A stretch of DNA of 64,000 bases from Deroplatys truncata (GCA_030765065.1 CM060988.1:176741065-176805064), one strand, 5' to 3'. Counted from the first letter of the stretch, positions 10,805 through 21,919 are shown. Made by a program: numbers and translations. The notes: generated from the letters alone by a model not told the origin.

Positions 10805-11861
10805 GTAAGCCTCTCAGTCTGTCACACCTACGTAGATTTTTATTGTTATTCAGATGACCAGCTTATCTCTCGTTATCTTATCCGACGTCTGCTTCGGTAG
10901 CAGGACTTCATCCGTAACTTGGCCATAATTATGCAGTCTAAGACAAAGTTTCTAGTTCTTCCGAATATTCCCCATATTCCAGTCCTTAATCCCTTCCTTG
11001 TCTGAGAAAACTTATCTCAGTCAATTAGACCTTCACTACTTTAGTGCATTTCCTATTGTAGACCATCCATTAGCGTTCTTTGTCTGCCTGTACGCATGAA
11101 CCATTCCAGAGTCTGAAAGTTATGACGCATTACAAATATGGTTGAAATCGACACACAGATTTTAAATGGAAAACCTACATAAAATGTGGATTTTTAGGCG
11201 AACCGCTGCATGCACGTAAGAGATACCAACCTTGTAAAGTGCTGGATCCCTAGGGAATATCCGAAACAGTTAATTTGGTTGTATCTGTTTGCTGTGGTTT
11301 TCTCGTGATTGATGAATTAAATAAATTGTGATTGCTTTTATTGGAAGTAATATTTAGTATTCAGCGGGCCCCAAACGGCAACAAAATGGCATTAAACTTA
11401 TAACCGATTACTTTCAGGGCCCACTTTATGAACCTTATGTTCCTCTTCATTTGTACTTTTCATTTTGAAACACACACTATTCTCAAAATTGTTTGTCCAT
11501 ACAATTCAATTTTATGACTATTGCTTTCGTTACTAATTTGCTTTATTTCTCTGTCAGCTGCCATCTCTTAGTTCTCTTAGCGGTCACAGTATGGTGGGGT
11601 CATAGTACGCGTGTATGTATGTTCCGCCTTCACTGTAGTGTCAAGTGATCTCGATATTTTTCCGCTGCGCACTACTGGTAAACGACCCGATCAAGGCTAC
11701 GTTTATCAGCTGTGTTATACCCGTATTGCGTCAGCTGCTACCTTTTGTTCTTCTGTAAGCACTAGAGTTTGTGCATCTCAAAGGTGATCGTTTATTCAAG
11801 ACATCCGTGTTGTGTGTGATTTGCTTTGATGCTGTTCTTGTCTATTTATTAGTCCATTGAA
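10805..11861. other. Intron a, unique-looking sequence
   Basis: Follows the exon a donor. No repeat family or coding segment recognised up to the IS630-like remnant at 11862. Confidence 0.5.
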
Positions 11862-12261
11862 ATGCCTACCAACAAATTCACACAACGAATTTTTATACAC
11901 AGGCATGTAGACAATTTCAGGAGAAATTTCCTAGCATTCCAGTTCCAAGTGGAGAAACTGTTAGACGTTTCAAAAACGTATCAAAATTTTTTAAACTTTA
12001 ATAAGTTTAGGAGAAAGGGATCGGTACACGCTAAACCTAAGAAGAGAAAACGAAATGTTCTCAGGAAAATTTTGGGCGAAATTGTGCATCTTTTTGTGGA
12101 CAAGCCTAAAGAGTAAAGATTATAGAAACAATCCTCATACTATAGACAAACTGAAGGGCAATATAAGAACAGATATGAGAATTACACAAGAACTTACGCG
12201 TGTGAATGAACATTTCATCAGATACCAGGAATGTCTCAGTGCTACTAGACACCACTTATAA
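11862..12261 (+). mobile_element. Internally deleted IS630/DUF4817-like transposon
   Basis: The ORF at 11862-12116 (MPTNKFTQRIFIHRHVDNF, FNKFRRKGSVHAKPKKRKR) resembles the N-terminal helix-turn-helix of a DUF4817-type transposase. Immediately after, at 12120-12261, the sequence NNPHTIDKLKGNIRTDMRI and LTRVNEHFIRYQECLSATRH resembles the C-terminus of the same kind of protein. The catalytic middle is absent. Terminal repeats were not found. This is a non-functional deletion derivative inside intron a. Confidence 0.5.
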
Positions 12262-12446
12262 TGCACGTTACCATCACTTGTGAGTAACACTTAACGCGGG
12301 AGATTTATAACGGAAAATCCCCCAGTGTAATACACAGTGCACGAAGCACGCATACGCGGATTCTGGGTCCCACAAAATAGCGAACGCTCTGTATTTTAAT
12401 ATTAATTTCCTACTTCTAGCTCTAAATTTCTCTTAACTTTTTTTTT

Positions 12447-13278
12447 ACTTTCTCTACTACGTATATTAAGTAGGGGAAGTATTGCATTACACCCAAAAAT
12501 TCGATACCGAGATTTCACAGGAAATACATGTTTTGAGGTGCACCGAATGCATATAAACCACTTTTGGAAACATGTCCGTGTGTGTGTCTGTGAAAAGCGT
12601 AACTCAGAAACGAACAGTCAGATAAACACAAAACTTGGTATTTAGGTTCAGTATCTTCCAGAGATGCGACACGAAGGTTTTCAACAAAAATCCTCCACCC
12701 CAGATTACCCTTTACATGGAAGATTTTTCGAAAATTTTAATTTTATCAAAAATGGCTAACGATTTTGATTAAAATAGCATATATTTAAGATACTTTCATG
12801 ACAAATGAAATGTATATCTTGAATTTTCTGGGAATGTCTCCAAAAGTATCCTTCATTGAGAACGACTTTTGCATAACTGGTAAACCATAAGATATAGACA
12901 AAATTTTACTACACAAAAAATGTAGATCGCGTTAAAATACACAATTTATGTCATATACATTTTTGTTGTTGAGTGAACCATTTTCGAAATATTGCTTGTT
13001 ATTCCATTAAATTTTCCAATACTTATACTTTTTCTCAAATGGGAATTCGTTATTCATTTTTTTTTGTCCTGGTAATGCAAAGAGAATGGAGTACTCCACA
13101 TAGCAACCAGCTCTTAAAATATTTGACTATCGCTTAAAGCCGACCATATTCCCCTTGCATCTACAAGAAAATTAGCAATAAGATTAACATCTCGATTAAC
13201 ATGAAGTAGATGGAGAATAAGCGTTTGTAACAATAGTTTGTACAAGAGTAGAGAAAGTCATGTGAGTGTAACACACCA
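12447..13278 (-). mobile_element. HINE-like element, full-length copy in intron a
   Basis: It runs from ACTTTCTCTACTACGTATAT to GAGTGTAACACACCAG, with only a short GT stretch (GTGTGTGTCTGTG). T runs flank both ends. Confidence 0.85.
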
Positions 13279-13279
13279 G

Positions 13280-13915
13280 GTTTGTTTTTTTATCGTCATA
13301 CTTTTCCATATTCTTTAATCAATTAACCACATTCCCTTATGCTCAACTTGAAATGTTCTTTTATAAATTTTCTTTCAGTTACATCACAAGTGTGTAGGAT
13401 TTGGATGCATTAACTTCTGCTGTGAACAGTTGTTGCTTTGTATATTTCAGTGTGGTAGATTTAGGCCGGGCGTCCGTCAGAATCTTATTCTCATTTGCAC
13501 CAAATTGGAAACCTTGCACAAGGTCACGTTACGGTTAATTTAGAAGACTTAATTGTAACTCTATCAGAATTCCCCGTTATCGCTAAGTTCACATCTAAAT
13601 CCCCACAACTCAATTATACCTCAATTTACACCAACGCAATTATCTCTGACGAGCAGCGCGAGAAAGACAGTCTGTCCGTTTTGGCTTCTTGCCTCTTCCA
13701 CATGCTCCTTCCATTTCAAGCGGGAGAGAAGAGTCGGTCCATAAACGTCAGTGCTTGTTCCGATTCATTGTGTTCCCACCTCCAGGTTTTATTCGTCATG
13801 CTGACAACTTCATCCTCTTTACGAGGGATATCTGGGGAAAATTTCGGGGAAATCCACATTTGGACTGCACGTAGAAAAACCAATATAACTAAAGCTATTT
13901 TTTTCAAAAAACATT
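13280..13915 (+). other. Intron stretch with an open frame of unknown origin
   Basis: A frame from 13495 runs through this stretch (NLAQGHVTVNLEDLIVTLSE, FPVIAKFTSKSPQLNYTSIY) into the HINE-like fragment at 13925. I recognise no family. It ends only because it reads into a repeat, so it is weak evidence for a gene. Confidence 0.2.
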
Positions 13916-13924
13916 TTCATTTTT

Positions 13925-14258
13925 ACTTTCTCTACTGCTTGCCTGTGGTAATTAGCGGAGAATTGCATTCCACCCCAAAAATCGATAACGAAATTTCACC
14001 GGAAATATACATTTTGAGGTTCCTTGAATCAAAATGAAAACCTTTCCAGAAAAAGGTTCGTGTGTGATGTGATCATATCTCCAAAACGAAATTATATAAG
14101 TTCAGTATCTTCTAAGGATGTTTCACGAAGAAAATCGCCAATGGAAACTGCACTTCACATCGGAAAAACTCCTATTGTTTATTTTTCAACAATGCTTCTA
14201 ACGAGTTTGATTAAAATGCATGATATTTGCATCACGAATATAATATATACCAGCTGAG
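13925..14258 (-). mobile_element. Old HINE-like fragment, hairpin half only
   Basis: It starts ACTTTCTCTACTGCTTGCCT and decays after TTTGATTAAAATGCATGATA. The other half is missing. Confidence 0.6.
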
Positions 14259-14924
14259 TCAGCTGCCCCTAGGTATTCATATCTATGCAACCCGCATTTT
14301 ATAGTCTAATGTGAAAACATCAACCCTTTTAGCAAGCAAACTGTTACTGTAGCTCTACTCTTCTACTCGGTATTATACGTAACTAGCATTAATGATTAAA
14401 GGCCTGGACGAGAACCAAGGAGCTGCAAAAGGCTTAAAAAAGGCGACTGTTCACGGATATAATGCTTGCAAGGAGGTAGAGGAATGTTCTCCCAAAGAAC
14501 GGCAGAGACTGAGCTAGCCGAGTGGGTTAGCTGCCGGAATATGGTGAAGCAAAGGTTAGCTTCGGAGTTTCCAATCTACTACAAGCATCAAATTGTTTTG
14601 GTTCTTTTTTTTCTTTCCCCTTGTGTTTATTTTCTGTATTTTAGTATACTAATTTATTTATTTTTGTTATTTGCTCTCCTGTGAGCCAAAGACACAACAA
14701 TTACAAGCAGATAATTGCGTATAATGCTGTAACGTAATAATCTGTACCGTATCTGGTGTTTTAAGCGTGTTACGTAGTTAGCTTTCATTCTTTTGGGCGG
14801 ATACCGACGATATTAAATCCAATAGTTTTTGTTTCATTTTAAAGCTTATGTTTCACTTCTTCTATTGACAAAGGAGTTGTAAATGTGCTAAGTTCACGGG
14901 TAAACAGAATAATAAATTGTTAAA

Positions 14925-15115
14925 GAGCGTGGATTTCATCAACGAAGTAAATGTTCAAAATGATGACGCCCTTCATCAATGCACATTTGTGACGTTGCCT
15001 GAGAGACCTTCTGGCATGCTGTAACATGCGCGGTGTAATCTGCCTGCATTCTTCACGCATGAGTGCTCGTAGATGTTTTGGGCTTTGCGGTGGAAAACAT
15101 GACGATTATTCTATT
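14925..15115 (-). mobile_element. IS630-like transposase C-terminal remnant
   Basis: The minus strand encodes pieces such as HVTACQKVSQAT and QMCIDEGRHHFEHLL. They resemble the end of IS630/Tc3-like transposases (typically ending in CIEVDGRHFEHL). Only this short tail is recognisable, and no ends were found. Confidence 0.4.
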
Positions 15116-15974
15116 TTGTACACACATACAATGTTATAAAAATGTTATTTGTATCAGAATATCAAATTATAGGCCCAAAAGGTAATAAAATGTTTTAACT
15201 TAAACCGAGGGATTTGTACTTGAACTAAAATGGGACAGTGTTAAAGCAACAATGATAATACCATTCGGCTAATTCTACCTTGTGAGCTTAGGTTCCTATA
15301 CGAATTAGTGATCGCAGAACTTGACCCCACCACGAATCTTTACACGTTTTTTGCAGCTTCATACAGTGGTTTGAGCTCGGTTTGGCAGTTTTAACTCAAA
15401 GAGACTGCGTCAGTCATTACAGTTACTGTATGAACTGAAATATGCCATAGTTTATCACAGAAGGGGAATTATCTACCTAATACTTAGCATCTTTTGCAAA
15501 GACTGTACTGTGAACCTTTGTTGACTGACGGCTTAAATCCAATTGGTCGCACTGCGTAGATCTGCCATTTTGTTTTCAAATAGTTTTGTCAACCGATGCC
15601 TGTGATAAGTTGTTGCTTCAGGGGCGTTTTCAAAGGTGTGTAGGAATGTATGCTAAAGAATAACAGTTTGTAAAATCAGCCAAAAGTGCTGCTGCAGCTG
15701 CCAGTGTCAGGGTGGGATGTTTTTGAAATCGACATTCATGGCCATTGCATTCTGTCCCGCAAAACACTTATGCACCGAGTTATCTATCCCTCCTCTATAA
15801 AATGTTATGCAAATCAGCCATTAGAAGGCATTCAAGAAAGGCTTAAGTCACATATGTCGCTTAGCACGTTGCACAAGTTCAAAAATAAATAGGCGCAGCT
15901 GTTCATTTCTGATTCATCTTCGTCGCGGCGTTAAAGTGCTTACCTCCATGATGACCTTTGAGTCAGGGGAACTT

Positions 15975-16128
15975 GTTAAAATCACTTGGGAAAAGATGTG
16001 ATAAATATGGAAGATGCAAGAAAACCTCCCAGTTGAATCTTCTGAGCTCCGCCTGGGCCATGATTCAACTTGGAAGTTTTCTCGTATCCTCCGTATTCAC
16101 CGGAGCTTGCCCCAAGTGATTTTCACAT
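15975..16128. repeat. Fold-back element (imperfect hairpin)
   Basis: The left arm 15975-16038 (AAAATCACTTGGG, then GATGCAAGAAAACCTCCCAG) and right arm 16061-16128 (CTTGGAAGTTTTCTCGTATC, then CCCCAAGTGATTTTC) are inverted copies. They are roughly three quarters alike, with a loop of about 22 bp. No longer element is seen around it. Confidence 0.7.
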
Positions 16129-16790
16129 GTTCCTCCAACTCAAGGGTAAACACTTTTAACACCGATGATGAAGTCAAATCAGTGAACAGCCCGTTGCGAG
16201 CACAGGACACGACCTGGTACAACACTGGTTTGGAAAAACTTATGTCACGTCCCCAAAAATGCTCGGAAACACGTGTTGGCTATGTAGAAAAGTAACAAGG
16301 GTTGCACAATATAAATGAAATTAATTCAGCATGATCAATTGTGTGTAATGCTTTTTTATAAAATAGGGAAACTTACTTATTGGACGCCCCTCGTAATAGA
16401 ATCAAATCTGACTTATGCATATACGCAATCACTGTGCCACAGCGGTGAACAGGCGTTTCACTGCGTAGCTCACGTAGGTATGCATTGCAGCTTCGAGAGG
16501 TGAGCGATCTGACAAGGTAATTATATGCCCTCTGAGTGCTAATGGATTCCATTACGGGCCTCCTGCATACCTCATAATATTTGTGTTGCTGATAGGTTAG
16601 CTGTCGTTTCCAAATGCCTCATTTTTTCTTGCTGACCTGTTCACATGTTTCTACACATCCCATAATCTCTAATATTTAAACAGGTTGGGAGAGATTTAAA
16701 CGTCGGTGTTTTCAGCGGTAATTGAGGCATGTGTTGAACTTATACCCATAACAGATTTTATTTTAAAATATCATCTTGCGAGACATTTTA

Positions 16791-16872
16791 ACTTTTTCTA
16801 CTACCTACCTATAGTACGCAAGAGGAAATATTATTCCACCCCGAATATTCGACGTCGAGATTTCATAGGAGG
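16791..16872 (-). mobile_element. HINE-like terminal fragment
   Basis: ACTTTTTCTACTACCTACCT and the following ~60 bp match the hairpin end, and the sequence then passes into a mariner remnant. Confidence 0.55.
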
Positions 16873-17445
16873 CGTGATTTTATAGCTCGGATATTTTTTT
16901 TAAAAAAACATTATTTTTCAAATACTTTATCATTACCTTACATTACTTCTCCACATAGTCACCACCTTTATTCAGACACATGTCATAACAGGAAACCAGT
17001 TTTTATATGCCTTCGTCAAAGAATGATGCAGTCTGTGTTGAAAGTCAAGTCTGCACTTCTTCTTTCCAACATCTTCATCTTTGAAACGTTTTCCACCAAG
17101 GAATTTTCTCAGATGAAGAAACACATGAAAATCGTTTGGTGCCAAATCCGGACTGTTTCCAACCAAATGGTGCGATCAGATCTTGAATTTGTATGACTCT
17201 GTGTGGCAGGGCATTGTCACTAATTATTGTTTCCCCATAAACCTCACACTATTGGCGATGGATGTCTGCTGGCGTAACATTTCTCGCACTCAAAAACTAA
17301 TCACTGATCTGCCCTCTAACAACAGGAAAACACAAAGTGACGATCGCTCACAGCTGCGTCTGGCTTCCTAATGAATGCAGGAAGTGATCGTGCATGCTTA
17401 AAATCGCGACTGCAGCGCCAAATTATTGAAACGGTACTTATTTAT
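16873..17445 (-). mobile_element. mariner-like transposase remnant
   Basis: The minus strand encodes SPDLAPNDFHVFLHLRKFLG, GKRFKDEDVG and, near the C-terminus, LTKAYKNWFPVMTCV. These match the last third of a mariner-type transposase (third catalytic Asp and the end of the protein). The N-terminal two thirds are not recognisable. It sits between a HINE-like end at 16791-16872 and another old HINE-like copy at 17447, so it may have inserted into one older element. Confidence 0.7.
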
Positions 17446-17446
17446 A

Positions 17447-18060
17447 TTCACATGGCTTTCCCTGCCCACTCGTATACAAACTATTCTTCAAAAGCTTATT
17501 CTACATCTTATTACCTAATCCAGATAAACTTTTAAACATTTACACATTTCGTTGTAGCATACAGTAGGTAAAAGGATAGTCTAGACTTTTAAAGAGCGTG
17601 TCGCTAAGTGATGGCTTTGAAATCTCAAGCTCTTTGCATGAGCACGCGAAAAAAGGACAAAGAAAAAAACAAATAACGATATCCAATTTGAGAAAAGTAT
17701 AAGTATTTGAAAATTCAAACCAATAACAAGGAAATAGTTAACTTCATAGAAATATTATTGCACATAAATTGTGTACTTTAACGAGATCTACATTGTTTCG
17801 TGTGATGCGAGTTGGTCTATCTACCGATTATGCAAAAATCATCCAGAATAACGAGGACTTGAAGGCTATTCTTAGAAATACATTTTATTTGTCCTGAAAA
17901 CATTTTAAACATGACATTAAAATAAAAACAATATAGCCGTATTTGAGAAAATAAAAATTCTCGAATGCGTTTTATTAAATTATTGAGGAGTGCTAAAACG
18001 TGTATTATCAGTGAAATTCTAGTACCGAATTTTTAAGTGAAATACAATACTTTCTGTGCT
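17447..18060 (+). mobile_element. Old HINE-like copy
   Basis: It begins near TATTCACATGGCTTTCCCTG and follows the family order through CGAGATCTACATTGTTTCG to AAGTGAAATACAATACTTTC. It is strongly diverged. Confidence 0.6.
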
Positions 18061-18104
18061 GATTACACTAGTCTGCATGATATCGGATGACTGAAAACTA
18101 ATAA

Positions 18105-18800
18105 GTGATTCTGACTCACTTTTTTATGCTGATTTCAGAACTGCTTTTAGTTTTTTTTTCTATCACGTACAGTTTTTTCACAATTTCACTTCAAAAACAT
18201 AGGGATATAAATATATTGCTTCCGCCACTACACATAAAATTGGGCTTGATGAAGCAATTTGTAAGGGCTCTACCACAGGATGGACCCTGCTTCAAGTGCC
18301 TTTCTAAGAAATTTCCCTTCATTACACAAGACAAATTAAAGGCTGGAATTTTTGTTGCTCCTCAAATAAAGAAATTGATGAAGGATGAAGATTGTGAGAA
18401 GACAATGAATGAGAGAGAAATAGAAGCATGGACCGCCTTCCGATCAGTTACTGAAAATTTCTTAGGCAATAACAAAGATCCTGATTACAAGGCCGTTGTC
18501 AAAACAATGTTGGAAAATTTCAAGATCTGTTGTAACATGAGTGTAAAGGTGCACTTTCTGCATTCACATATCGACTACTTTCCAGAAAATCTGGGACATT
18601 ATAGTGAAGAGCAGGGTGAACGTTTTCACCAAGATATTAAGGAAATGGAGAGGTGGTACCAGGGGAGATGCAATGAAACTATGATGGCCCACTACTGTTG
18701 GATGTTGAGGATGGACAGTCATCTTCAAGGATCTGCAAGGAAATCAAAGAAGAGAAAGTTTGAAAAAAAAATGAAACACTTTGGCTTCTTGTTTTGTTAA
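18105..18800 (+). CDS. Fragment of a recurrent repeat-associated protein of unknown function
   Basis: The open frame gives 231 residues. From about residue 31 it reads KHRDINILLPPLHIKLGLMK, then FVRALPQDGPCFKCLSKKFP, APQIKKLMKDEDCEKTMNER, EAWTAFRSVTENFLGNNKDP and VHFLHSHIDYFPENLGHYSE. It ends with EQGERFHQDIKEMERWYQGR and a Lys-rich tail. I recall similar sequences as unnamed, repeated proteins in many arthropods and in Hydra, but no domain name that I can state safely. The hydrophobic first ~30 residues look like unrelated intron sequence read through. An AATAAA lies shortly after the stop. It sits inside an intron of the receptor, in sense orientation, between old HINE-like pieces, so it is most likely part of a mobile element and not a host gene. 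Confidence 0.6.
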   Translation: MILTHFFMLISELLLVFFSITYSFFTISLQKHRDINILLPPLHIKLGLMKQFVRALPQDGPCFKCLSKKFPFITQDKLKAGIFVAPQIKKLMKDEDCEKTMNEREIEAWTAFRSVTENFLGNNKDPDYKAVVKTMLENFKICCNMSVKVHFLHSHIDYFPENLGHYSEEQGERFHQDIKEMERWYQGRCNETMMAHYCWMLRMDSHLQGSARKSKKRKFEKKMKHFGFLFC

Positions 18801-19124
18801 AATGTAGTCATGAAATAAATTAGGGGAGACCTTGAGAGTATTCTTTAAATGTTTCTTGAATAAAAACTTTCCTTGTGTGAAATGGTATTTGAATACTTTT
18901 CTACACTCATTAGTAACATTGTCAAAACATTACTTCTTATTTTGTGTAAAAACCTGACGTGATAGAAAAAAACGGAAGTTATTTCTGGAATAAGCATAAA
19001 AACTTTATTCAAGAACACCTACTTTTAAGAAATCATCTGACAAAAAGTTTGAAAATGCAGACTAGTGTTATAGGTAAATAGCAAAGAAAGTGACAATTTT
19101 AAAAGTTTCATATGCACTTTTGCG

Positions 19125-19425
19125 TGTCTGTGAACACATGAATTTTGTGTAACTAGCAAATCACAAGAGATATCATTTCCAAGATATTCTTTGATATTGA
19201 TTGAGATTTTCAAATACTTCTTTTTGTTTGGGTTTTTTTGGTTCTTTTTAAACGTGCAGAGTGGCTATTCTCTCTCTCCCTCTCTCTACCTCCCTGAAAT
19301 TTTAAAGCTATCACATAGTCTGTAAAAGTTTATTTCGATTAAAAAGAAGTAGATGCAAAAACAGTTTTGTAAGAGTGGTTTGTAGAAGAATGGGTTACGG
19401 AATATAGTGTGAATGTAACAGTTTA
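19125..19425 (-). mobile_element. Old HINE-like fragment just before array 2
   Basis: Pieces such as CAAATCACAAGAGATA, CCAAGATATTCTTTGATATT and AGTGTGAATGTAACAG follow the family order. The copy is badly decayed. Confidence 0.45.
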
Positions 19426-19934
19426 TTTTAGTTTTTAAGTGTATGACTAGTTGGAAGCCACATTCTTTCTTTATACTGATAAGATTCTTCTCTTTTTCTA
19501 CATTTGTGTTTGTGTTGCTGTAGATTTTCTGACAAATAACCATTCTCACGCTGATGGGCTTTACTGTATTTCTACATTACTCGCTTGCGCTGCAGGAGGA
19601 AATGTGTGACACACTCGACCCGCTCAACAACCTGATAGTTCCACTGTGTTTCTGCATAAATGAAGTCTATGTTGCTGACAGGCTCCATGTTTCTGCCTCA
19701 CTCGTGTATCTAGTGCTGATCGGTTCCAAAGTGTTTATGCATTATTTGAGTTTGTGCTGCTGGTCACGACTCCGGGATGGTACATGAAACCGCTCTACAA
19801 GACGATAGGATCCATTTTGCGTTTCTACGTTACTCGTGTTTGTTTTAAAGGACGAGCCTCCATGCTAGATCGAACGTACAAGATATTCGGCCTCTGCTGA
19901 GGCTGATTAGGTATCATTGTATGTTTCTACATTA

Positions 19935-21287
19935 CGATGGGCACTATTCATATTTTGAGCCTTGGCAACCCTGAATGTTGTACTGTCATCTGACGTTTCC
20001 AATGGAAAGTTTGACATTTTTTACCATAATCTACTTCAAACATTTTGTCAATAGAGCGTCATTTGTTTTGTTTACACTAACTTGAAAATTGTGTGTCAAC
20101 AAAAAGATGGAATTAACTCGTTAACATTTTTTACCATAATCTACTTCAAACATTTTGTCAATAGAGCGTCATTTGTTTTGTTTACACTAACTTGAAAATT
20201 GTGTCAACAAAAACATGGAATTAACTCGTGAAAATGTTCGTGCAATGATTTATTACGACTTTGACGTGGATTATCAAGACAAGAGTGCATCGATCAACTA
20301 ACTTCCACATTTGGCGACGAAGCTCCTCCTTTGCCACTGTGAAACGCTGGTATAACGAATTTAATCGTGGCGGCCGTTCGCTCAATGATGAAGGTCGTCC
20401 AAAACCAGTTGTGCCAGAAAACACTGATGCTGTGCAAAAACTAATAATGAAAGATCGTCATGCGACATATTGTGAGATTGGGGCAACCCTAGGCATTAGT
20501 TCCACTAGCATATTTAAAATATTGCATGTTTATTTAGCCGTGAAAAAGGTTTGCTCTGGTTGGATTCCACATAATTTGACGCAATCTCAAAAAGATGCTC
20601 CTGTCGATTGGTGTACAAAAATGCTCAAGAAATACAATGGCGGTGCCTCAAAACAGGTGATTGTAACAGGTGATGAATCATGGATCTACGCGTATGAGCC
20701 GGAACGTAAACAGCAGTCGACTGTATGGGTGTTTCAAGATGAAGCAAATCCAACAAAAGTTGTTCGCACTCGAAGAACGTCGAAGCAAATGGTCGCCTGC
20801 TTTTTCAACAAAACTGGCCATGTGGCAACAGTGCCTTTAGAGGAACGCAAAACGCTCAATGCCGAATGGTACACAACCATTTGTTTGCCGGAAGTCTTCG
20901 GTGAAGTAAGGAAAACCAACAAGAACCGTAGGATCGTTCATCAAGACAATGCCAGCGCACACACATCTCGTCTAAAAGAGTATTTGAAGGCTCAAAAATC
21001 GAATTGATGGGTCATCCGCCATTCAGTCCTGATTTGGCACCCAATGACCCAAGAATAAATTGCGTGGACAACGATTTACGTTGGCAGAAGAAGCCGTTGA
21101 TGCCTTCAAAAACCATGTTTTGGAGGTGTCTCAAGAAGACTGGAATAAATGCTTTGACAAATGGTTCAAACGGATGCAAAAGTGTATTAATCATAAAGGA
21201 GAATATTCTGAAAAACAATAAAGCAGTTTTCAATCAGAAATTACTTTGTTTTAATTATTAGGCTCAAAATATAAATAGTGCCCCTCG
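19935..21287 (+). mobile_element. mariner transposon inserted in array 2
   Basis: This 1353-bp Tc1/mariner element is flanked by TA on both sides (19933-19934 and 21288-21289). It has inverted ends: CGATGGGCACTATTCATATT on the left and the complement of CGAGGGGCACTATTTATATT on the right. The mariner-type transposase reads from the ATG at 20215 (MELTRENVRAMIYYDF), with VKRWYNEFNRG, the first catalytic Asp in VTGDESWIYAYEPE, the second in HQDNASAHTSR and the third in HPPFSPDLAPND, the DD34D pattern. The longest open stretch is 20261-21007. At least three small shifts break the frame: before GLSRQECIDQ, near the EAP segment, and just before HPPFSPDL. It is therefore inactive. A 110-bp tandem duplication covers the leader and start codon (20014-20123 and 20124-20233). 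Confidence 0.93.
20014..20233 (+). repeat. 110-bp tandem duplication inside the mariner leader
   Basis: The sequence from ACATTTTTTACCATAATC at 20014 repeats at 20124 with a period of 110 bp and very few differences. Each copy ends with an ATGGAATTAACTCG start context (20107 and 20215). Only the second ATG continues into transposase sequence. The duplication is younger than the general decay of the element, because its copies are nearly identical. Confidence 0.85.
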
Positions 21288-21919
21288 TATTAGTGTTTGT
21301 ATTTGCAGGACTATACTCTATGTTGAGTGGAACCCGTCAGCCTACATGCTGATAGGTTCCACTAGTGTTTCTGTATTACTCGTGTTTGTATTGCAGGACA
21401 AGGCTCCATAATGGTGAATGGAACCTATAAGGCCCAACATGGCTCTACATCTGATAAGTTTGACTGTGTTTTTCTACATTACCGATGTTTGTGTTTGCAG
21501 TTCCAGACTCCGTGCTCCTGGATGGAACCTATCAGGTCTCCAACATGGCTCGCATGCTGACAGGTTCCACTATGTATTTCTAGATAACTCGTGGTTGTGT
21601 TTGCAGGAAGAGTGTCCACACTTGTGGATGCAACCTATCAGATCCACAACTAGGTTCTACGTGGTGACAAGTTTTACTGAGAGTTTCTACATTATTCGTG
21701 TTTGTGTTTGCAGAAGTAGAGTCCATACTAGTGGATAGATCTTGTCAAGGCTCAGACACCACCTTATACTTTGTTGGGTTCCATTTAGCTTCTACATAAC
21801 GTGTGTTCGTGTTGCAGGACTACGATTCCCTGCTGATAGATAGTCTGTTAGATACCCGACCTGCTCTACAAGGTGATAGATTACACTGTGTTTCTACATT
21901 GCTCGTGTTTGTGTTGCAG

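Larger units (their letters stand above)
14259..16790. other. Intron a, mostly unrecognised
   Basis: Apart from the IS630-like tail (14925-15115) and the fold-back at 15975, I see only short frames with no motif, such as 15686-15892. Confidence 0.45.
19553..21919 (+). repeat. Array 2: degenerate tandem copies of intron end, acceptor and 5' part of exon b
   Basis: About nine diverged units precede exon b. The exon-like parts begin near 19596, 19762, 19851, 21309, 21397, 21501, 21607, 21714 and 21818, and the true exon starts at 21920. The repeating unit is TTTCTACATTACTCGTGTTT, then TGTTTGCAG, then a piece like GACTCCGTGCTGGTAGACGG, then a piece like CTACAAGCTGATAGGTTCCA. Spacing in the right half is very even (88, 104, 106, 107, 104, 102 bp). 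A mariner (19935-21287) interrupts the array inside a unit, so the array is older than that insertion. The unit at 21818 is the best preserved and in frame with the exon. The other units are out of frame or interrupted. Confidence 0.88.

Noticed and set aside
19553-21919. Periodic arrays as CRISPR
   Set aside because: Eukaryotic intron context. The repeated part is exon and acceptor sequence and the whole unit repeats, without unique spacers.
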